Positions 11,165-22,645 of a DNA stretch of 64,000 nucleotides are shown piece after piece. The DNA comes from Ryuthela nishihirai. Taxonomy: Eukaryota > Arthropoda > Arachnida > Araneae > Heptathelidae. The DNA lies in the NCBI GenBank assembly GCA_038380435.1, contig JAWZYU010000025.1, forward strand, positions 30,604,707 through 30,668,706, in the 5' to 3' direction. Positions within the stretch are counted from its first letter, which is position 1, and every line of letters begins with the position of its first letter. Under the pieces are notes generated by a model that worked only from the letters and a program-made list of their open reading frames with translations, ran no database searches and was not told the DNA's origin. The translations under genes were made by a program, and so were the position numbers.

Positions 11165-11870
11165 ATGTCCAACAAATCGACTCTATAAAGTTTCAACAAG
11201 CTTTTTATTTATAATGTAGTTATAAAACTCATTTTCATGTATGAAGAAGCCCCAATGTGTGATACTGTAACAAGGCCTCCATTCAAAAGCTCAAAAACTT
11301 CAGGTATTTTGTAATAAGACGTTGCAATCAGTTGCGAGAGCCCATAGTTCGTTCGAAACAGAGTCATACATAGTGACCACGAGGTGTCCATGACTACAGA
11401 ATATGGTATTAAAATACAAGTCAACAAATTCCTTCAGAACATAATTCGTCACTGAAATTTGTTTATTTCAAACATCCCAAATTATGACTCCAAATGTGAA
11501 CAAGGATTTAAAAGATCAAGATCCATTCTTAACTGATTGACCGTCTCAAATGTGCTTTTGGGATATCTTCATTTCTTTCATTCTTGCATCAGTCCTTTCT
11601 GGTTTATTTTATTTAATGCTGTCATCACCTCTGAAACAAATTCGCTGAAGAGGGTATGCGCTAATCTTTGCCATGTACTGCATTAAGTCATCTTATTATC
11701 TATTTAAGATCTTTTTTCTTCAGCCATATTTTCTCTCAAAACGCCTATTTTAGAAGCTATACAGTCTCGAAATTAGTGCCTGAATTAATCATTCCCTGAC
11801 ATAGTGTATAATGATTGACCGTTGTCAGAAATTTGTGGCAAATATGGTGCAAAACTATTAACACAAAAGT
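11165..11870. other. Non-SINE stretch with coding-like minus-strand fragment
   Basis: On the minus strand 11209-11460 reads coding-like peptides in two frames (ILIPYSVVMDTSWSLCMTLF; EFVDLYFNTIFCSHGHLVV), perhaps a decayed element. The remainder to 11870 is AT-rich with nothing recognised. Confidence 0.2.
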
Positions 11871-11883
11871 CAGGGGACCAGTA

Positions 11884-12269
11884 GGGGCGGGGGTGGCTCA
11901 GTCGGTAGCGCGCCAGGCTCGTAATCTGTAGTTCCCAGGTTCGAGTCCCAGCTGGATCAGCGTTGAGATTTATCTCCGCAAAATTCCCCGCCCTGCCCAC
12001 GGTCAGTAGGGGACACCGATGGGCTTGGAAAGGCCGCCGTCCGTCGGATGGGACGTTAAGCCGTGGCCCCCGTGTGCGGGAGAGCCATACCCTGTGCACG
12101 TTAAAGAACACGCTGGATGGCCTTGACGGGGGGCACCATCTGTCTCCCAACAGCTGTTCCAGTGGGTCCCCTCCCCCCAATCTTCTCTGAGCCTTCGGGG
12201 TCCATGTGACCTGGCCATTTAGCCCAATGTGTGCAAAAAAGTGCCGCTCAGAGGTAAAACACCCAACCC
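11884..12269 (+). mobile_element. SINE-A, full length, at the edge of a hAT-type MITE
   Basis: AGGGGACCAGTAGG is present before the head and after the tail (target duplication). Insertion is at the left end of the MITE at 12279. Confidence 0.93.
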
Positions 12270-12278
12270 AGGGGACCA

Positions 12279-12541
12279 GTAGGGTCGTCTTAAGGCATAG
12301 ACACACTGGGCAGTTGTCCAGGGGCCCCGCGATTCTAAATTTCGAAAAGGTTTGTGTTGATTAATCCTCGCTTTACAGTATGTTTAAACATTGATTTTAT
12401 TAAAAGTAGCGATAAATCTATAGGCTTTATTTTATTGAAGTAGTAAATTTATTGACTTATTTTTATTCCCGTAGGTGGGCGGGTAGGGGCCCCAGTGCAT
12501 TGCTTTGCCCAGGGGCCTACAATACTCTTAAGACGGCACTG
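12279..12541. mobile_element. Probable hAT-type MITE with CGTCTTAAG ends
   Basis: The left end CAGTAGGGTCGTCTTAAG and the right end CTTAAGACGGCACTG are inverted. The inner repeats CCAGGGGCCCC and GGGGCCCCAGTGCA extend the similarity. The SINE-A copy at 11884-12269 inserted at its left border and duplicated that sequence. A clean 8-bp target duplication could not be made out. Confidence 0.55.
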
Positions 12542-13139
12542 GGGACCAGCGGAAACATTTTTCATATTTACTAAATTTCGCGTTAACATTATATTGATGA
12601 ATCTGAACGCTATTCATATCTTACACTGTATTTAGTGAGTGAAGTTCAAGACGAAGACTAAATGAGACTTTATTGATTAAAGATCTGGGGTTTGAACTCA
12701 CCGAATCAAGGATTAAAATGGTCGACTTCATTGTCATAATTGGCAGCTAAAATAAATAACCTGTGTCCCATTTGTAAAATCTAGAACACACTAGTAAATT
12801 TACATCCGCTATTAAATAACTAATTAACAAAACATTTTAAGAGATTGGTTGAGATTATTGGTTGAGATTACGTTTGTCGATTCTCTATAAATTTCTTGTT
12901 AACCGAGGAATTCTGAATAGAATTTTATTCTCCGGATCGTAGAAAAACTTTGGTGTTAAAAAATATTTTAGTGTTATCCGTTTCGCTATGAAATAATATA
13001 AAAGTATTGTCGCCGGAGTGTACCAAAATTTAATTTCGCGTTAACCGATATTTCGATTTGTCGGTTTTGGTGTTAAGTGTTTTCGTGCATATCGTGTACA
13101 CACTCACATATATATACACACACACACACCACCCTCACA
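12542..13139. other. AT-rich spacer ending in a CA/TA microsatellite
   Basis: GATTGGTTGAGATTATTGGTTGAGATTA is a short direct repeat at 12843-12870. ATATATATACACACACACAC lies at 13108-13130. Nothing coding recognised. Confidence 0.4.
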
Positions 13140-13398
13140 TCATAAACCGCCTCAAGCTATTTACATCTTAACCTAGACCACCTCGAGCTATTTACATCTT
13201 AACCTAGACCACCTCGAGCTATTTACATCTTAACCTAGACCACCTCGAGCTATTTACATCTTAACCTAGACCACCTCGAGCTATTTACATCTTAACCTAG
13301 ACCACCTCGAGCTATTTACATCTTAACCTAGACCACCTCGAGCTATTTACATCTTAACCTAGACCACCTCGAGCTATTTACATCTTAACCTAGCTGAT
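13140..13398 (+). repeat. 31-bp satellite, first block (about 8 units)
   Basis: The unit is ACCTCGAGCTATTTACATCT plus TAACCTAGACC. Nearly identical units; a short CA/TA microsatellite precedes it (13105-13130). Interrupted by the Jockey-like element. Confidence 0.95.
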
Positions 13399-14756
13399 AG
13401 CTGAAACATAACATTCAATGTGCCAGGATCAAATGACCCCATAACCATTTTCATCTGATGATCGCCGATAAGGCAATGAGTCAAAGACAGGACAAAAAGT
13501 AGTACACCAAGCTATAGTCCCGAAGGGCTATGAAAAGAACACGTAGGAACAGCAGCAGAAAGCAAGAACTAAACCCAAAAGGTATCCATATCGAAGATCA
13601 GGGGTCTTGCCCTTTTGATCCTGCTCTGAGGATCGAACAAATAATGCAATAGAGAAGAAATCAAATCATGTCGGTTTGAGTCAACACCATCAAAGAAAAC
13701 CTTCGAGATGTTCTTAATAAAGTTATATATGTGTGCAACTCCAAGATCGTGATGAATTCTTCTGTTGGTGACGAACCAGGGAGCATTCGTAACCTGTCGT
13801 AACACTTTGTTCTGATATCGTTGTAAACAACGGATATTTGTCTTGGTCGTATTCGCCCAGACAGGGGCAGTATACTGGACGTAGCACAGAAAAGTACAGA
13901 AGTAATTTGTGATCAATAGAAAGGATCGAATTTCGACCCAACAACGGTCCAAGTTGGCATCGGATGATGTTAGCTTTATGAATGATGTATTTAATGTGGT
14001 CGTTCCACTTCAATTTATGATGCAAAATCAGCCCTAAATACTTTGTAGTCTTTTGCCAAGGTTGGGTTGGGTTGTTTTACCTCTGAGCGGCACTTTTTTG
14101 CACACCATGGGCTAAATGGCCAGGTCACATGGACCCCGAAGGCTCAGAGAAGGTTGGGGGAGGGGACCCACTGGAACAGCTGTTGGGAGACAGATGGTAG
14201 CCTCCCGTCAAGGCCATCCTGCGTGTTCTTTAACGTGCACAGGGTATGGCTCTCCCGCACACGGGGCCACGGCTTAACATCCCATCCAACGGACGGCGGC
14301 CTTTCCAAGCCCATCGGTGTCCCCTACTGACCGTGGGCAGGGCGGGGACTTTTTGCGGAGATAAATCTCAACGCTGACCCAGCTGGGACTCGAACCTGGG
14401 AACTACAAATTACGAGCCTGGCGCGCTACCGACCGAGCCACCCCCCGCTTGCCAACCCCCATTTGCCAAGGAATAGGGTTATTAAATATACATAAACTGC
14501 TGTCACAAGAAACTTTCTTCAAAGAAAATAGTAGCGCTGAACATTTGTCAGCGTTTATTTTGATCTTCCATTTATCGTATCATTTTTCAGCCAGGTCTAG
14601 ACCTTTCTGCATCCTGTCTATAGCTATCGAAGACCTCAGAGATGGAGAAAGTATAGTTATGTCGTCCGCGTACATAGCATAAAACAAACGTTCATGCAAG
14701 GGGAAATCGTGCATATAGATAGAGAACAGAACAGGGCCAAGAAGGGAACCCTGTGG
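13399..14756 (-). pseudogene. Jockey-like LINE reverse transcriptase fragment, 5'-truncated, inside the 31-bp satellite
   Basis: On the minus strand the sequence opens with PQGSLLGPVLFSIYM and the catalytic YADD (14661-14672), then a typical Jockey-clade continuation (KWKIKINADKC). After a SINE-A insertion at 14060-14449 it resumes with YLGLILHHKLKWNDHI, IHKANIIRCQLGPLL and, after a frameshift, VLRQVTNAPWFVTNRRIHHDL. Finger and palm domains upstream are missing. Both ends abut units of the same 31-bp satellite. CATCTTAACCTA occurs at both junctions and could be the target duplication, but it is also part of the satellite unit. No intact frame remains. Confidence 0.8.
14060..14449 (-). mobile_element. 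SINE-A, full length, inserted in the Jockey-like fragment
   Basis: TTTGCCAAGG is found before the tail and shortly after the head (14463), target duplication with a small filler. It interrupts the Jockey RT between the KINADKC and YLGL motifs. Confidence 0.92.
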
Positions 14757-15205
14757 TCATCTTAACCTAAGACCACCTCGAGCTATTTACATCTTAACCT
14801 AGACCACCTCGAGCTATTTACATCTTAACCTAGACCACTTCGAGCTATTTACATCTTAACCTAGATCACCTCGAGCTATTTACATCTTAACCTAGACCAC
14901 CTCGAGCTATTTACATCTTAACCTAGACCACCTTGAGCTATTTACATCTTAACCTAGACCACCTCAAGCTATTTACATCTTAACCTAGACCACCTCGAGC
15001 TCTTTACATCTTAACCTAGACCACCTCGAGCTATTTACATCTTAACCTAGACCACCTCGAGCTATTTACATCTTAACCTAGACCACCTCGAGCTATTTAC
15101 ATCTTAACCTAGACCACCTCAAGCTATTTACATCTTAACCTAGACCATCTCGAGCTATTTACATCTTTACCTAAACCACCCAAGCTATTTACATCTTAAC
15201 CTAAA
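14757..15205 (+). repeat. 31-bp satellite, second block (about 14 units)
   Basis: Continues the array after the Jockey-like insertion, with more unit variants (TTGAGC, CAAGC, CTCTTTACATC) toward the right end, where the array decays. Confidence 0.95.
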
Positions 15206-15547
15206 CCACATGAACCAGGGGTGCCTGCAGAGTCTGTTTCCCCTTCTGGAAAAATAGATAAATTGATCGAAAAATTAGTTTACCTTATATAATAATATCA
15301 TGTGTACCATATTTATTTTTTTTATTTTTCTTCAAACAAACGAAATTCTTTATATATTTTTTCTTAATTATTTTGTTTAATTTCATTTATTATTGTAACA
15401 AAACATTTTTACGTATATTTCCAAAAATTATGTTTCTTTTTTTAGGTTTGTTTTCGGGCATCCTCACTTTTATCATGGTGTAATGAATGCATGATTCCGT
15501 TTTTGCAAAGGCATTCGCTAATGAACTGCTTTTTTGAAAGAAAAAAG
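15206..15547. other. AT-rich spacer, nothing recognised
   Basis: Follows the decaying edge of the 31-bp satellite. T-rich, no supported gene. Confidence 0.4.
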
Positions 15548-15728
15548 AGCATACCCTGTGCACGTTAAAGAACACGCTGGATGGCCTTGACGGGAGGCTA
15601 CCATTTGTCTCCCAACAACTGTTCAGTGGGTCCCCTCCCCCAACCTTCTCTGAGCCCTCGGGATACTTGTGACTTGGCCAATTAACCCATTGTGACCAAA
15701 AAACTGCCGCTCATAGGTAAAACAGCCC
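15548..15728 (+). mobile_element. SINE-A, 3' half
   Basis: Starts at GCATACCCTGTGCACGTTAA and runs to AAAACAGCCC. Head and first central part are missing, consistent with 5' truncation. Confidence 0.85.
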
Positions 15729-15873
15729 AGTAGCATTCAAAGAATTCTTCCTTCGTATTTTTAAAAAAAATCAAAAAATAATATTTTTTTTTCCAAACAA
15801 AAAAAATATTTTTTGTTTGGACGACGGACAAGAAAGCGAAAACATTAGCTGGTTTTCAAAGAGATGAATTCAG

Positions 15874-16252
15874 TTGGTTGGGTTGCTTTTACCTCTGAGC
15901 GGCTCTTTTTTGCACACCATGAGCTAAATTGTCAGGTCACATAGACCCCGAAGTCATAGAGAAGGTTTGGGGAGGGGACCCATTGGAACAGCTGCTGGGA
16001 AAGAGACGGTAGCCTCCCATCAAGGTCATTCAGCGTGTTTTTTTAACGTGCACAGGGTATGGCTCTCCCGCACACGGGGCCACGGCTTAAGGTCCTATCC
16101 TATGGACGACGGCCTTTTCAATCCCATCGGTGTCCCCTACTGACCGTGGACAGGGCGGAGAATTTTGCGGAGATAAATCTTAACGCTGACCCAGCTGGGA
16201 CTCGAACCTGGGAACTGCAGATTACGAGCCTGGCGCGCAACACCGCCGCCCC
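15874..16252 (-). mobile_element. SINE-A, nearly full length
   Basis: GATGAATTC flanks both sides (15863 and 16253) as a slightly diverged target duplication. The head's A-box side is damaged (GCGCGCAACACCGCC). Confidence 0.9.
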
Positions 16253-16262
16253 GGATGAATTC

Positions 16263-16760
16263 GGACATTTCTAAGAAACTCACAGGGGACGTTTCCTTTT
16301 GCACTTCGCATGTCGTTAGAAAGATTCTTGCCTATCGTATCGTGGATTGAATGTTCTGATCAACAACCTTTCACGAACTTACAGAGAATCTCAATACGAT
16401 CTGGCAAGTGAATCCGAAAATACTATGATTTGCTATCCCGTACTCAAATACAGCTTTACTGAGAGAGTTGTGTGCTATCACATTACCTGTATCAACATTA
16501 GGGATCTTCTGCAATAACAGAGAGATGATGCAGTCAATACGGAGATGGGTTTTTATTTATAGGAAGATCCACTTGGCTCTTACATTAACCGTACTCTTGC
16601 ACTAACAACTTGGCTGTTGGCTCATAAAGTTAGTTCTACTGTTGACTTCTATGATAACTATATGGTTGACACTTACGTTAATTGTTTCCTTGATTCTTAC
16701 ATTAACTGTTTTGTTGATTTTTACCTTGACGGTTATGCTTCGGATTATCTTTCAGATCGA
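16263..16760. other. Spacer with short TTGAC/TTAC repeats
   Basis: Around 16565-16735 the pattern CTTACATTAACnGT / GTTGACTTCTATGA recurs loosely, giving a YVNCFLDSYINCF-like reading. Probably a decayed simple array. Confidence 0.3.
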
Positions 16761-17141
16761 GGGGCGGGGGTGGCTCAGTCGCTAGCGCGCCAGGCTCGTA
16801 ATCTGTAGTTCCCAGGTTTGAGTCCCAGCTGGGTCAGCGTTGAGATTTATCTCCGCAAAATTTTCTCGCCCTGCCCACGGTCAGTAGGGGACACCGATGG
16901 GCTTGGAAAGGCCGCCGTCCGTCAGATGGGACGTTAAGCCGTGGCCCCATGTGCGGGAGAGCCATACCCTCTGCACGTTAAAGAACACACTGGATGGCCT
17001 TGACGGGAGGCTACCATCTGTCTCCCAACAGCGTTCCAGTGGGTCCCCTCCCCCAACCTTCTCTGAGCCTTCGGGGTCCTTGTGGCCTGGCCATTTAGCC
17101 CATGGTGTGCAAAAAAGCTCAGAGGTAAAACAACCCAATCC
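16761..17141 (+). mobile_element. SINE-A, full length
   Basis: A small deletion removes GTGCC in the tail (AAAAAAGCTCAGAGG). Both promoter boxes are present. No clear target duplication. Confidence 0.92.
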
Positions 17142-17884
17142 AATTCTTTGCATATCTTAAAATTCAATTTATTTAAATAAAAACTCATGTTAAGCACTCA
17201 ATGTTTTACGAAAAACAATTAAATAATAGTAAAAAAAATTATAGGAAAAGTGTCGAAGTACAAATTGTTATGTTGCATTGCTATTTCTCTTTAATATTAA
17301 TTAAAGATCTCATTAAATTTTAAAAAACTTGCAAAAACAAAAATAATTGAAGATATGATAAAAATTTGAAGATCCCTCAAAATCAATAAATTAAAAATCT
17401 CATTAAATTTTTGAATATTTAAAAAAATAAGAAACTGAAGACCACATTAAATATTTAGAGATCTTACAAAAGTAATAGAATAATATTTCACTGAATTTCG
17501 AAGTTCTTACAAAAATCATAAATGTTGAAGATTTTTTAAATTACAGGTCTCGTTGAAGCATAAATCTTTTATTTAAAAAAATCGTTTACTAAAATAGATC
17601 TGATTTTACAAAATCGTACTTCTCTCGGTTATCTCCAAATCTTAAAGAAAATTTTTTTAATATAATTGTAACATCGGCGGTTTATGTGAAATGCCCCAGT
17701 TTCAATAACTGTAAAAATAATCAACGATTATTTTTTATAAATCGTGATATAGAAAGATTTGAGTGAAATCTTCAATTTATCTTGCGTAACATTTTTCCCC
17801 CGTGAAAAGCTTATTTTTAAAGTTAGGGTGCTTGAACGTGGATTACCCTTCTCATAACATGTAATTATCTCAATGCTCTATTCT
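17142..17884. repeat. Degenerate AT-rich array (GATCTCATTAAATTT)
   Basis: AAAGATCTCATTAAATTTT and variants (AAAAATCTCATTAAATTTTT, GAAGACCACATTAAATATTT, CAGGTCTCGTTGAAGC) recur at about 50-115 base spacing between 17300 and 17560. The remainder to 17884 is unrecognised. Confidence 0.45.
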
Positions 17885-20800
17885 AAAGGTTCTCAACGTG
17901 GGGTACGTGGTAAAATTTTTTGGGGTACGCCGTGAGAGCTCAAAAGTCGCTAGATCTGGTAAAGTAAAAATAACCATTGTTATTCTATAACTATAGTTTT
18001 ATCTATCTATACAAGGGGTACGCCAGTTACATACACATTTCCAGGGGGTACGTGAAGCATAAAAGGTTGAGAACCACTGATATATATATGTTTTATTTTA
18101 TTCCCATTGTTATACTATAACTATAGTTTTATCTATCTATACAAGGGGTACGCCAGTTACATACACATTTCCAGGGGGTACGTGAAGCATAAAAGGTTGA
18201 GAACCACTGATATATATATGTTTTATTTTATTCCCATTGTTATACTATAACTGTAGTTTTATCTATCTATACAAGGGCCAGTTACATACACCTTTCCAGG
18301 GGGTGCGTGAAGCATAAAAGGTTGAGAACCACTGATATATATATGTTTTATTTTATTCCCATTGTTATACTATAACTATAGTTTTATCTATCTATACAAG
18401 GGGTACGCCAGTTACATACACATTTCCAGGGGGTACGTGAAGCATAAAAGGTTGAGAACCACTGATATATATGTTTTATTTTATTCCCATTGTTATACTA
18501 TAACTGTAGTTTTATCTATCTATACAAGGGCCAGTTACATACACCTTTCCAGGGGGTGCGTGAAGCATAAAAGGTTGAGAACCACTGATATATATGTTTT
18601 CTTTTATTCCCATTGTTATACTATAACTACAGTTTTATCTATCTATACAAGGGGTACGCCAGTTACATACACATTTCCAGGGGGTACGTGAAGCATAAAA
18701 GGTTGAGAACCACTGATATATATGTTTTCTTTTATTCCCATTGTATACTATAACTACAGTTTTATCTATCTATACAAGGGGTACGCCAGTTACATACACA
18801 TTTCCAGGGGGTCGTGAAGCATAAAAGATTGAGAACCACTGATATATATGTTTTCTTTTATTCCCATTGTTATACTATAACTACAGTTTTATCTATCTAT
18901 ACAAGGGGTACGCCAGTTACATACACATTTCCAGGGGGTACGTGAAGCATAAAAGGTTGAGAACCACTGATATATATATGTTTTATTTTATTCCCATTGT
19001 TATACTATAACTATAGTTTTATCTATCTATACAAGGGGTACGCCAGTTACATACACATTTCCAGGGGGTACGTGAAGCATAAAAGGTTGAGAACCACTGA
19101 TATATATATGTTTTATTTTATTCCCATTGTTATACTATAACTATAGTTTTATCTATCTATACAAGGGGTACGCCAGTTACATACACATTTCCAGGGGGTA
19201 CGTGAAGCATAAAAGGTTGAGAACCACTGATATATATGTTTTATTTTATTCCCATTGTTATACTATAACTGTAGTTTTATCTATCTATACAAGGGCCAGT
19301 TACATACACCTTTCCAGGGGGTGCGTGAAGCATAAAAGGTTGAGAACCACTGATATATATGTTTTCTTTTATTCCCATTGTTATACTATAACTACAGTTT
19401 TATCTATCTATACAAGGGGTACGCCAGTTACATACACATTTCCAGGGGGTACGTGAAGCATAAAAGGTTGAGAACCACTGATATATATGTTTTATTTTAT
19501 TCCCATTGTTATACTATAACTGTAGTTTTATCTATCTATACAAGGGCCAGTTACATACACCTTTCCAGGGGGTGCGTGAAGCATAAAAGGTTGAGAACCA
19601 CTGATATATATGTTTTCTTTTATTCCCATTGTTATACTATAACTACAGTTTTATCTATCTATACAAGGGGTACGCCAGTTACATACACATTTCCAGGGGG
19701 TACGTGAAGCATAAAAGGTTGAGAACCACTGATATATATGTTTTATTTTATTCCCATTGTTATACTATAACTACAGTTTTATCTATCTATACAAGGGGTA
19801 TGCCAGTTACATACACATTTCCAGGGGGTACGTGAAGCATACAAGATTGAGAACCACTGATATATATGTTTTCTTTTATTCCCATTGTTATACTATAACT
19901 ACAGTTTTATCTATCTATACAAGGGGTATGCCAGTTACATACACATTTCCAGGGGGTACGTGAAGCATACAAGGTTGAGAACCACTGATATATATGTTTT
20001 CTTTTATTCCCATTGTTATACTATAACTACAGTTTTATCTATCTATACAAGGGGTACGCCAGTTACATACACATTTCCAGGGGGTACGTGAAGCATAAAA
20101 GGTTGAGAACCACTGATATATATATATGTTTTATTTTATTCCTATTGTTATACTATAACTATAGTTTTATCTATCTATACAAGGGGTACGCCAGTTACAT
20201 ACACATTTCCAGGGGGTACGTGAAGCATAAAAGGTTGAGAACCACTGATATATATGTTTTCTTTTATTCCCATTGTTATACTATAACTACAGTTTTATCT
20301 ATCTATACAAGGGGTACGCCAGTTACATACACATTTCCAAGGGGTACGTGAAGCATAAAAGGTTGAGAACCACTGATATATATGTTTTCTTTTATTCCCA
20401 TTGTTATACTATAACTACAGTTTTATCTATCTATACAAGGGGTACGCCAATTACATACACATTTCCAGGGGGTACGTGAAGCATAAAAGGTTGAGAACCA
20501 CTGATATATATGTTTTCTTTTATTCCCATTGTTATACTATAACTACAGTTTTATCTATCTATACAAGGGGTACGCCAGTTACATACACATTTCCAGGGGG
20601 TACGTGAAGCATAAAAGGTTGAGAACCACTGATATATATATGTTTTATTTTATTCCCATTGTTATACTATAACTATATTTTTATCTATCTATACAAGGGG
20701 TACGCCAGTTACATACACATTTCCAAGGGGTACGTGAAGCATAAAAGGTTGAGAACCACTGATATATATGTTTTATTTTATTCCCATTGTTATACTATAA

Positions 20801-21535
20801 CTATAGTTTTATCTATCTATACAAGGGGTACGCCAGTTACATACACATTTCCAGGGGGTACGTGAAGCATAAAAGGTTGAGAACCACTGATATATATGTT
20901 TTCTTTTATTCCCATTGTTATACTATAACTACAGTTTTATCTATCTATACAAGGGGTACGCCAGTTACATACACATTTCCAGGGGGTACGTGAAGCATAA
21001 AAGGTTGAGAACCACTGATATATATGTTTTCTTTTATTCCCATTGTTATACTATAACTACAGTTTTATCTATCTATACAAGGGGTACGCCAATTACATAC
21101 ACATTTCCAGGGGGTACGTGAAGCATAAAAGGTTGAGAACCACTGATATATATATGTTTTATTTTATTCCCATTGTTATACTATAACTATAGTTTTATCT
21201 ATCTATACAAGGGGTACGCCAGTTACATACACATTTCCAGGGGGTACGTGAAGCATAAAAGGTTGAGAACCACTGATATATATGTTTTCTTTTATTCCCA
21301 TTGTTATACTATAACTACAGTTTTATCTATCTATACAAGGGGTACGCCAATTACATACACATTTCCAGGGGGTACGTGAAGCATAAAAGGTTGAGAACCA
21401 CTGATATATATATGTTTTATTTTATTCCCATTGTTATACTATAACTATAGTTTTATCTATCTATACAAGGGGTACGTCAGTTACATACACATTTCCAGGG
21501 GGTACGTGAAGCATAAAAGGTTGAACACTTTCATG
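17885..21535 (+). mobile_element. hAT-like non-autonomous element carrying a giant internal 128-bp array
   Basis: The left end GGTTCTCAACGTGGGG (17888) and the right-end unit GGTTGAGAACCACTG are inverted, as in hAT elements whose ends read CAGTGGTTCTCAACC. A sibling at 57977-58406 has the same left-end sequence (TGAGAGCTCAAAAGTCGCTA) and two array units, which fixes the architecture. The final right end here breaks off after GGTTGA. GCTCTATTC before the left end and GCTCTGTTC after the right junction may be a diverged 8-bp target duplication. There is no transposase. Confidence 0.7.
17995..21530 (+). repeat. 128-bp satellite array, about 28 units
   Basis: Counting the ATCTATCTATACAAGG landmark gives 28 units spaced 125-132 bp. 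Each unit runs from a TTATACTATAACTA segment through GGGGTACGCCAGTTACATAC to GGTTGAGAACCACTG and an AT-rich linker. Variant types recur in blocks: a short type reading AAGGGCCAGTTACATACACC (near 18275, 18530, 19290, 19540) and linkers with TTTTATTTTA versus TTTTCTTTTA. Multi-unit blocks are repeated (18357-18690, 19125-19456 and 19376-19707 are almost identical), a sign of higher-order amplification. Open frames of 68-112 codons are by-products of the period. Confidence 0.95.
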
Positions 21536-21763
21536 TTAAGTGCTCTGTTCTATACTCTACTTTAGTCCCAGTTGGGAAAACGTTTTTACTACTGCGAGTT
21601 TTATTCCTAAATTTTACTTCTTCATAAGATTCTACTTCATAAAAAAATACTACTCTTATCGAATGGCATTTTCCTAACACTTGGCTACTTATTTTTCTGA
21701 GCTTGCTTCACTACCCTCTATACACTGAACTCCTTTTTCCGCTTTTCACGTATATACAGAATA

Positions 21764-22195
21764 TACACTATATTGCAACAATTATTTGAACACTTTCATG
21801 TTAAGTGAACGAATAGCCACTTTCAAATATAACTAACTGGAAATAAGCTTTTTACGGAAAAAGTCACTAGACATAAATTGGAAAGCTCCTTCAGAGCTTT
21901 ATAAATCTCTATTTTCTGTAATATTGCTCTAATATTTAAAGAATTATGGAAACTGAAACATTTAAGTGAAACTTTTGCTAGTTTAGAAGATTTACTTCAA
22001 AAAGTTCCATAACTCTTTTAATATTAGATTAATATTATATAAAATAGAGATTTAGAGAGCTCTGACCGAGATCTTAAATTTGTGACTAGTGACTTTTTTC
22101 CGTAAAAAGCTTGTTTTCAAATTTAAGTAGATTTGAATGTGACTATTCGTTCACTTAACATGAAAGTGTCCGGAGACTTTTTGCAATATAGTGTA
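21764..22195. mobile_element. MITE-2 copy (Tc1/mariner-type foldback)
   Basis: Begins TACACTATATTGCAAC and ends TTGCAATATAGTGTA. Inside each end is TTTCATGTTAAGTGAACGAA or its complement. The arms stay similar through the interior (TTTTTACGGAAAAAGTCACT). TA target duplication; no coding capacity. Confidence 0.8.
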
Positions 22196-22645
22196 TATCT
22201 CACTATAATAAACAACCTAGAGTTGAAAACTTTTATCATTTGGAAAAATCCTGCGCTTGTACTCAAGATATAATGCTTTTATTCATTGAAAGAAATGAGT
22301 TGTTTAGAGATAGAAGTCTCCGTTTATGAAGCGTACATTCCCGAAGCAATGAAAAGGTCTTCAGATTGGTGAAAGGTTTCTCTCAAGATGATGTGATGGC
22401 CACGAATCATTAAAAAAAATCTCAAGAGCTGTCATAAAGGCAACAGAACAGATAAAATGGCACTTCTTTTAAAATCGCTAGCTATTTAAATGCTTTGATG
22501 TGTGGATCCATTTACTAGTTCTGTTCATACCATAAATGGATGCTCTAAAATCACTTTCTGGATTTGATGAAATTCAAAACTTATTTTATATACATTCATG
22601 TATCCATACCAAATGTAGGAAAATGTAAAAGGGCTTGGGGGATTT
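22196..22645. other. Spacer between MITE-2 and SINE-A, nothing recognised
   Basis: AT-rich, no supported frame, tRNA or repeat. Confidence 0.4.

Noticed and set aside
14067..14330. Recurrent open frames with MGCFTSERHFFAHHGLNG or LNVPSDGRRPFQAHRCPL peptides, seen here and in most SINE-A copies
   Set aside because: They are translations of the SINE-A body, open on both strands because the element is GC-rich and stop-poor. They start and stop at copy-specific mutations and carry no start signal of their own.
13140..15205. CRISPR array (31-bp repeats)
   Set aside because: Direct tandem repeats without spacers, in eukaryotic DNA; a satellite.
18362..21379. Repeated open frames reading MLYYNYSFIYLYKGYASYIH
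   Set aside because: Identical by-products of the 128-bp satellite units; no promoter, and the frame is lost wherever a unit changes length.
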